Origin: Cephalopachus bancanus
Taxonomy: Eukaryota; Chordata; Mammalia; Primates; Tarsiidae
NCBI GenBank assembly: GCA_027257055.1
Contig: JAPVLO010000055.1
Span: 8,641,501-8,705,500 of the forward strand
Direction of reading: 5' to 3'
Length of the DNA: 64,000 nucleotides
The notes beneath the pieces were generated by a model that did no database searches, was not told where the DNA came from, and saw only the letters and a list, made by a program, of their open reading frames with translations. Below, in pieces: positions 58,864 through 64,000 of the stretch. Both the position numbers and the translations under genes were made by a program. How positions within the stretch are numbered: the stretch's first letter is position 1; every line of letters starts with the position of its first letter.

Positions 58864-59128
58864 GAGGTGGATTTTTCACTCTGTCACCCAGGCTAAAGTG
58901 CCGTGGCACATTCATGGCCACCGCAGCCTTCCTTTCGCCTCAGCCTTCCAAGTAGCTGGAACCACAGGGATGTGCCACCACTCCCAGCTAATTTTTTGAT
59001 TTACTGTAGAGACAAGGTCTCTCCATATTGCTCAGACTGGTCTCAAACCCCTGAGCTCCGGCATTCCTTTCACCTTGGCCTCCCAAAGTGCTGGGATTTC
59101 AGACTTGAGCCACTGAGACTGACCAGGC
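58834..59128 (-). mobile_element. Alu with (TTTTC)n-expanded tail
   Basis: Target-site duplication CAGTAAGGGATTTCT (58,819-58,833) and CAGCAAGAGATTTCT (59,129-59,143). The right arm lacks about 25 nt (GCAGCC joined directly to TTCCTTTCGCC). Confidence 0.93.
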
Positions 59129-59159
59129 CAGCAAGAGATTTCTATGAGACATGGTATCC

Positions 59160-59262
59160 ATTCTCAGTCTTTGTTTTCCTGGTTTAAACTCTGTGTATCC
59201 GTAAGGCTTGATTATGTTTTCAATGAATAAATAATTGTTGAATGAATAAATATATATAAAAC
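59160..59262 (+). mobile_element. Possible L2 3' end (weak)
   Basis: The tail TCAATGAATAAATAATTGTTGAATGAATAAAT has the L2 3'-end style. Upstream text is too worn to be sure. Confidence 0.35.
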
Positions 59263-59394
59263 TGTTTTGTGACTTGTCCTGCTCAATAAAAATGTCAATT
59301 GTATACTAAGTAGTGGCAGTATTCCAGGCTTGGTCAATACCTTGCAGTGCATCATTTAAAAAATGACTTTTTAAGTGATTAAAAGTAATTTAAT

Positions 59395-59462
59395 CTCTCT
59401 GTGCTTCAGTTTCCTTAAATGTAAAATGAAGTGTTGATGTAGTTTACTTGAGACTGATTTTC
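59395..59462 (-). mobile_element. MIR fragment
   Basis: TTAATCTCTCTGTGCTTCAGTTTCCTTAAATGTAAAATGAAG, the antisense MIR core. Confidence 0.65.
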
Positions 59463-60589
<1,127 letters not shown>

Positions 60590-60600
60590 GCTCTCATCTT

Positions 60601-61060
60601 TAAATATCTCTTCTATGGACTGAGAAAGAATTTCCCCTGCTGATTTGTTATGGTAGATAACATGATAAAATATATGTACAAAAGCTATAGAATGCTTTAG
60701 ACTGGTAGGGTGGTAACAGTACACTAAAAAGATCAGGGAAAGGGAAAAGCTATTTGAGTTTCTATGACTTGCCAAATCCCACATTGGGAGCTGTATGTAA
60801 GAAATGAGCAGTTGGAAAATCAACCAGAGACATTACATAGTTTCTCCAAATTTGTATCCTCAGGATATGAGGAAGACAATACATACATTTTGTCTTTCTG
60901 ACTTGTGGCACCCTGCTTATTTTTTCAAGAATGGTGATATCTATATTCAACCCAATGAGCTGTGAAAATATTACTATTTCCCGAAACTTATCCTCATCAT
61001 TTTTCTTAAAATATGGTTGTTATTTCAACTTATTCATGATTTCTCTTTGAATATAATTGA
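60601..61060. other. Unassigned sequence
   Basis: Nothing recognised. Confidence 0.4.
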
Positions 61061-61070
61061 CTACTTTATG

Positions 61071-61358
61071 TTTTTGAGTTGGAGTCTCACTCTGTCATCC
61101 AGGCTGGAGGGCAGTGGCACGCTCCTTCCTACTGCAGCCTCGACCTGCTGAGCTCCTGCAATCCTTCCACCTCAGCTTTCCAAGTAACTGGAACTACAGA
61201 TGTGCACTACCACACCCGGCTAATTTTTTTTTATTTACTGTAGAGACCAGGTCTTGCCAAGTTGCCTGGGTGGGTCTCGAACCTGCAGGTTCAGGCAATT
61301 CTCTCGCCTCGGCCTCCCAAAGTGCTGGGATTACAGGCTGAGCCACCGAGCCCAGCCT
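61071..61358 (-). mobile_element. Alu, first of a tandem pair
   Basis: Complete antisense copy. CTACTTTAT before it (61,061-61,069) and CTATTTTAT after it (61,357-61,365) suggest a short target-site duplication. Confidence 0.92.
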
Positions 61359-61648
61359 ATTTTATTTTGAGTTGGAGTCTCACTCTATCGCCCAGGCTGG
61401 AGTGCGGTGGCATGCTAACGGCCAATGCAGCCTAGACCTGCTGGACTCAGGCAATGCTTCCACTTCAGCCTTCCAAATAGCTGGAACTACTGACACACGT
61501 CACCATGCCCAGCTAATTTTTTGATTTATTGTAGAGATGAGGTCTTGCCAAGTTGCCCAGGCTGGTCTTGAACCTGTGGGCTCAGGCAATCCTCTCATCT
61601 AGGCCTCCCAAAGTGCTGGGATTATAGACGTGAGCCACCGTGCCTAGC
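61359..61648 (-). mobile_element. Alu, second of a tandem pair
   Basis: Begins TATTTTATTTTGAGTTGGAG directly after the first copy with no spacer, same orientation. Likely inserted in or near the A-tail of its neighbour's site. Confidence 0.92.
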
Positions 61649-61944
61649 TTAACTGATTATTTTAAATACTGAAAGTATCTCAGAAATCATGAAATTATCT
61701 AGCACCTTTCGATTGTAACAAATTGCCCTGAGGAATAATTTTTCTCAAGTTTCCTCCAGTAGTTGGTGACAGAACTGGACCCCAGCTCTCTCAAATGTTA
61801 TCTATTCCATTACTCATTCTTTTTAAAATTAAGGCCATTTTTAAAATTTCAATGGTGTTTTCATGTATTATTTTAATTACCCCAATTCAAATACCTACTG
61901 TAACCTTTGATACACTGTACTCATCAATTCATTTAATTTTTAAA
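61649..61944. other. Unassigned sequence
   Basis: Nothing recognised. Confidence 0.4.
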
Positions 61945-62120
61945 TAAATATCAATAGAGCACTTAGTGTGTGTCATGTGGGAGATCAAAGTTAAACAGTC
62001 TCCAGTCCTCAGGGAATCTCCGGTATAATGCAGGAAAACCATCTGTAAAAAAAAATAGATAAAGAAATAAAGTGTCATACATTTTGTGATAGATTTAAAG
62101 GGAAGTTTGGGTGCTGTTTT
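61945..62120 (+). mobile_element. Ancient MIR/L2-age repeat fragment
   Basis: ATAGAGCACTTAGTGTGTGTCATGTGGG..CAGTCTCCAGTCCTCAGGGAATCTC and the following AAATAGATAAAGAAATAAAGTGTCATAC fit a mammalian-wide 'size-and-gain' repeat. Exact family uncertain. Confidence 0.5.
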
Positions 62121-62149
62121 CATTTTTTTCTCTCTCTCTTTTTTTTTTA

Positions 62150-62620
62150 CTGCTGCAACAAATTATCATAAATAAAATACAAATTGGCTATGACTATCTT
62201 ACAGATTTGGAGGCCAGAGTCTGAAATGAATCTTATGGGCTAAAATTAAGATATCAGCAAAGCTACGTTCCTTTGGGGGTCCCTGGGAAAGAATCGATTT
62301 CCTTGCCTTTTCCAGCTTCCAGAGACCTCTAGCATTCCTTGGCATGTGGCCCCTCCTCCATCTTCAAAGCCCATCATGCCAACATCTGCTCCATCATCTT
62401 GAATCCTCTCTTTCTCTTACAAAAGCTCTCGTGATTATACTGGGCTCTTACAAAAACTCTTGTGATTATACTGGGTTCACCAGGATAATCATTCCATTTC
62501 AAGATTCTTTATTTAATGATTCCTAAAAATCCTTTCTGCCAGTTAAAATAACATGGCCGGGGGTTCCAGGGACTGAGATGTAAACATGGGGAGACATTAG
62601 TCTTTCTACCATAGGTTCAA
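62150..62620 (-). mobile_element. MaLR-type LTR, with 32-bp internal duplication
   Basis: CTGCTGCAACAAATTATCATAAAT, TTACAGATTTGGAGGCCAGAGTC, CCTTGCCTTTTCCAGCTTCCAGAG, TTCCTTGGCATGTGGCCCCTCCTCCATCTTCAAAGCC, and GGTTCCAGGGACTGAGATGTAAACATGG read as the reverse complement of a MaLR LTR. CTCTTACAAAAGCTCTCGTG..ATACTGGG (from about 62,416) is repeated with two changes about 32 bp on. Confidence 0.65.
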
Positions 62621-63245
62621 TCAACTATGAGGATGGGGTGAGTGAGCTGAACAAGGAAATGGTATAGAGAAGGATATTTCAGGAAAAGAAGAGCTGGGAA
62701 GGCACAGAGGCATGGGAGATGGATAAAGTTATTTATGGTTAGACCATACAATGGGAGGCAAAGGCCACGCTGAGAGATGAGTCTGTGGTCAGGGATACAG
62801 CCCAGACCCGGCAAGCCTGATGACAATGCTGGGCGTGTTCACTGTGTTCTCCCGGCCATTTCAAGTTGCTGCAGCTATGCATAGCTGGGGAGTGGCGTGA
62901 TCAGGTTGATGTTAGAATGATGACTTTGTCAGCTTGGGAAGATTTGTTGAGTGTGGGTGGGGATGAGATGATGACAGCAGATTCAAAGAGAAAAGTGACG
63001 AGAGTCTGCATTCTGCAGCAGCAGAGGGATAGAAGAACTGTTGGGGTGGGGGAGAATGTGTGTGAGCAGGAAAGAGCTAGAATAATCCCAGAGCTAGTGA
63101 TATATGTTTCATGGGACAAGATACTGGAGGAGGAAGAACATGTTGGTGGGTGGTGGTAGGTGGTGGTAGGGGTCTGGGAAAAAGGAGCCCAGTTTTGAAA
63201 ACATTGAGTTTGTGGTTTCTGGGAGACATTTGGGTAGAGTCTTGT
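62621..63245 (+). mobile_element. Ancient mammalian-wide repeat (same type as 36,991)
   Basis: AAAGAAGAGCTGGGAAGGCACAGAGGCATG, GGCGTGATCAGGTTGATGTTAGAATGATGAC and TTGAAAACATTGAGTTTGTGGTTTCTGGGAGACATTTGGGTAGAG fit the same L2-age repeat. The 97-codon frame inside it is not a gene. Confidence 0.5.
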
Positions 63246-63275
63246 ATTGTATGAAGTCATTTCATGTATTCTCTC

Positions 63276-63339
63276 TCCCTTTTCCTTCCTTCCTTCCCTC
63301 TTAATCTTTCTTTCCTTTTCTTTTCTTTCTCTTTCTTTT

Positions 63340-63395
<56 letters not shown>

Positions 63396-63449
63396 TCCTT
63401 CCTTCCTTCCTTCCTTCCTTCCTTCCTTCCTTCCTTCCTTCCTTCCTTC

Positions 63450-63496
<47 letters not shown>
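63276..63496. repeat. Long (TTTC)n(TTCC)n(TTTC)n polypyrimidine tract
   Basis: Pure TTTC units from about 63,341 to 63,396, TTCC units to about 63,450, then TTTC units to about 63,494, with a degenerate T/C lead-in. All long Lys/Glu/Arg or Ser/Phe/Leu frames here are artefacts. Confidence 0.97.
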
Positions 63497-63497
<1 letters not shown>

Positions 63498-63708
63498 AAT
63501 CTTTAATTCCTTCCTTCCTCCTTTCAGCAAAGATTTATAAAGTACTGAACATATCCTAAACATATACTAAGCTTCAAGTGTATCCTGATTTAAAAAGTGA
63601 GATGTGATCTTTGATCAGTATTTGATGTTGGATCTTAAGAGAAAAATATAGGTCAGAAATATAAATTTGGAGATCTGCTGTATGTGTGTGTGCTCATGTA
63701 TAGGTATA

Positions 63709-63709
<1 letters not shown>
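63497..63709. other. Unassigned spacer
   Basis: Nothing recognised. Confidence 0.4.
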
Positions 63710-63753
<44 letters not shown>

Positions 63754-63773
63754 ACACACACGCACACACACAT
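63710..63773. repeat. (CA)n microsatellite
   Basis: About 20 CA units, then CGAACACACACGCACACACACAT. Confidence 0.95.
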
Positions 63774-64000
63774 ATTGGAAGCTACGGAATTTCTTAAGAT
63801 TCTCCAGGAATACCACACCACGTGATGACAAGAACGGAGTGCCAAGTATAGATTCCTGAGACCAGCAACCTTGAGAGGAAGAGAAACACATGCAGAAAAG
63901 AGGAGAGATGAGAAGACCAGGAGAAACTCGCAAGGGAGTGAAGACAAGTTGGCTTCAGGCCGAGTCCATTGTGCTCCACTTGGTGGCTCACTGATGAGCT
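63774..64000. other. Unassigned sequence to window end
   Basis: Nothing recognised. Confidence 0.4.

Noticed and set aside
62901..63563. 220-codon minus-strand frame rich in Lys/Glu/Arg, and mirror Ser/Phe/Leu frames
   Set aside because: It is produced by the TTTC/TTCC repeat; no gene signal outside the repeat.

Overview
This window is mammalian, almost certainly primate, nuclear DNA. It is AT-rich and intron-less in appearance, and about half of what can be classified is interspersed repeats. No open reading frame in it looks like a functional host gene: the longest ones are shadows of Alu elements, L1, an endogenous retrovirus (ERV) or simple repeats. Dimeric Alu elements (about 23 copies or fragments) place it in primates. 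All but one carry the same unusual base pattern (a CTACAATAAATCAAAAAATTAGC-type linker, and GCAGGTCGAGGCTGCGGTGGCC-type right arms ending in GACTCCAACTC before the A-tail). I do not recognise this pattern from the human/monkey J/S/Y families or from the lemur/galago families. A tarsier is my best guess for the source, by inference only.

Layout. 1-13 kb: mostly unassigned old DNA, with a hAT (MER1/Charlie-type) DNA transposon at 2.0-3.0 kb that has an Alu inside it, three more Alus, a possible decayed retroviral pol on the minus strand near 9 kb, and an ancient LTR near 12 kb. 13.8-19.7 kb: an Alu split by a small chimeric Alu-antisense/L1 insertion, a MaLR LTR split by an Alu, a MIR, and an L1-3'-end/Alu chimera. 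20-25.3 kb: MER5 and MIR fragments, a solo LTR (minus strand) with an internal duplication, and an ERV1-type LTR. 25.7-32.9 kb: a degraded gammaretrovirus-like provirus with two LTRs, a polypurine tract, and integrase and envelope remnants. It lacks gag and most of pol, and has been invaded by three Alus, a mariner fragment and a second LTR. 33-51 kb: another ERV1-type LTR, Alus, L1M and L2 tails, MIRs, MaLR LTRs, two local duplications, a G-quadruplex candidate and several microsatellites. 51.4-55.0 kb: a 5'-truncated L1 with a broken ORF2 and an unusually long (about 36 bp) target-site duplication. 55-64 kb: Alus, MaLR LTRs, old repeats, a long TTTC/TTCC tract and a CA tract.

The window is best read as an intergenic or intronic record of retrotransposition. 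The most interesting items are the nested and chimeric insertions and the lineage-specific Alu family. I found no novel functional system. Family names for repeats are from memory of consensus sequences and were not checked against a library.
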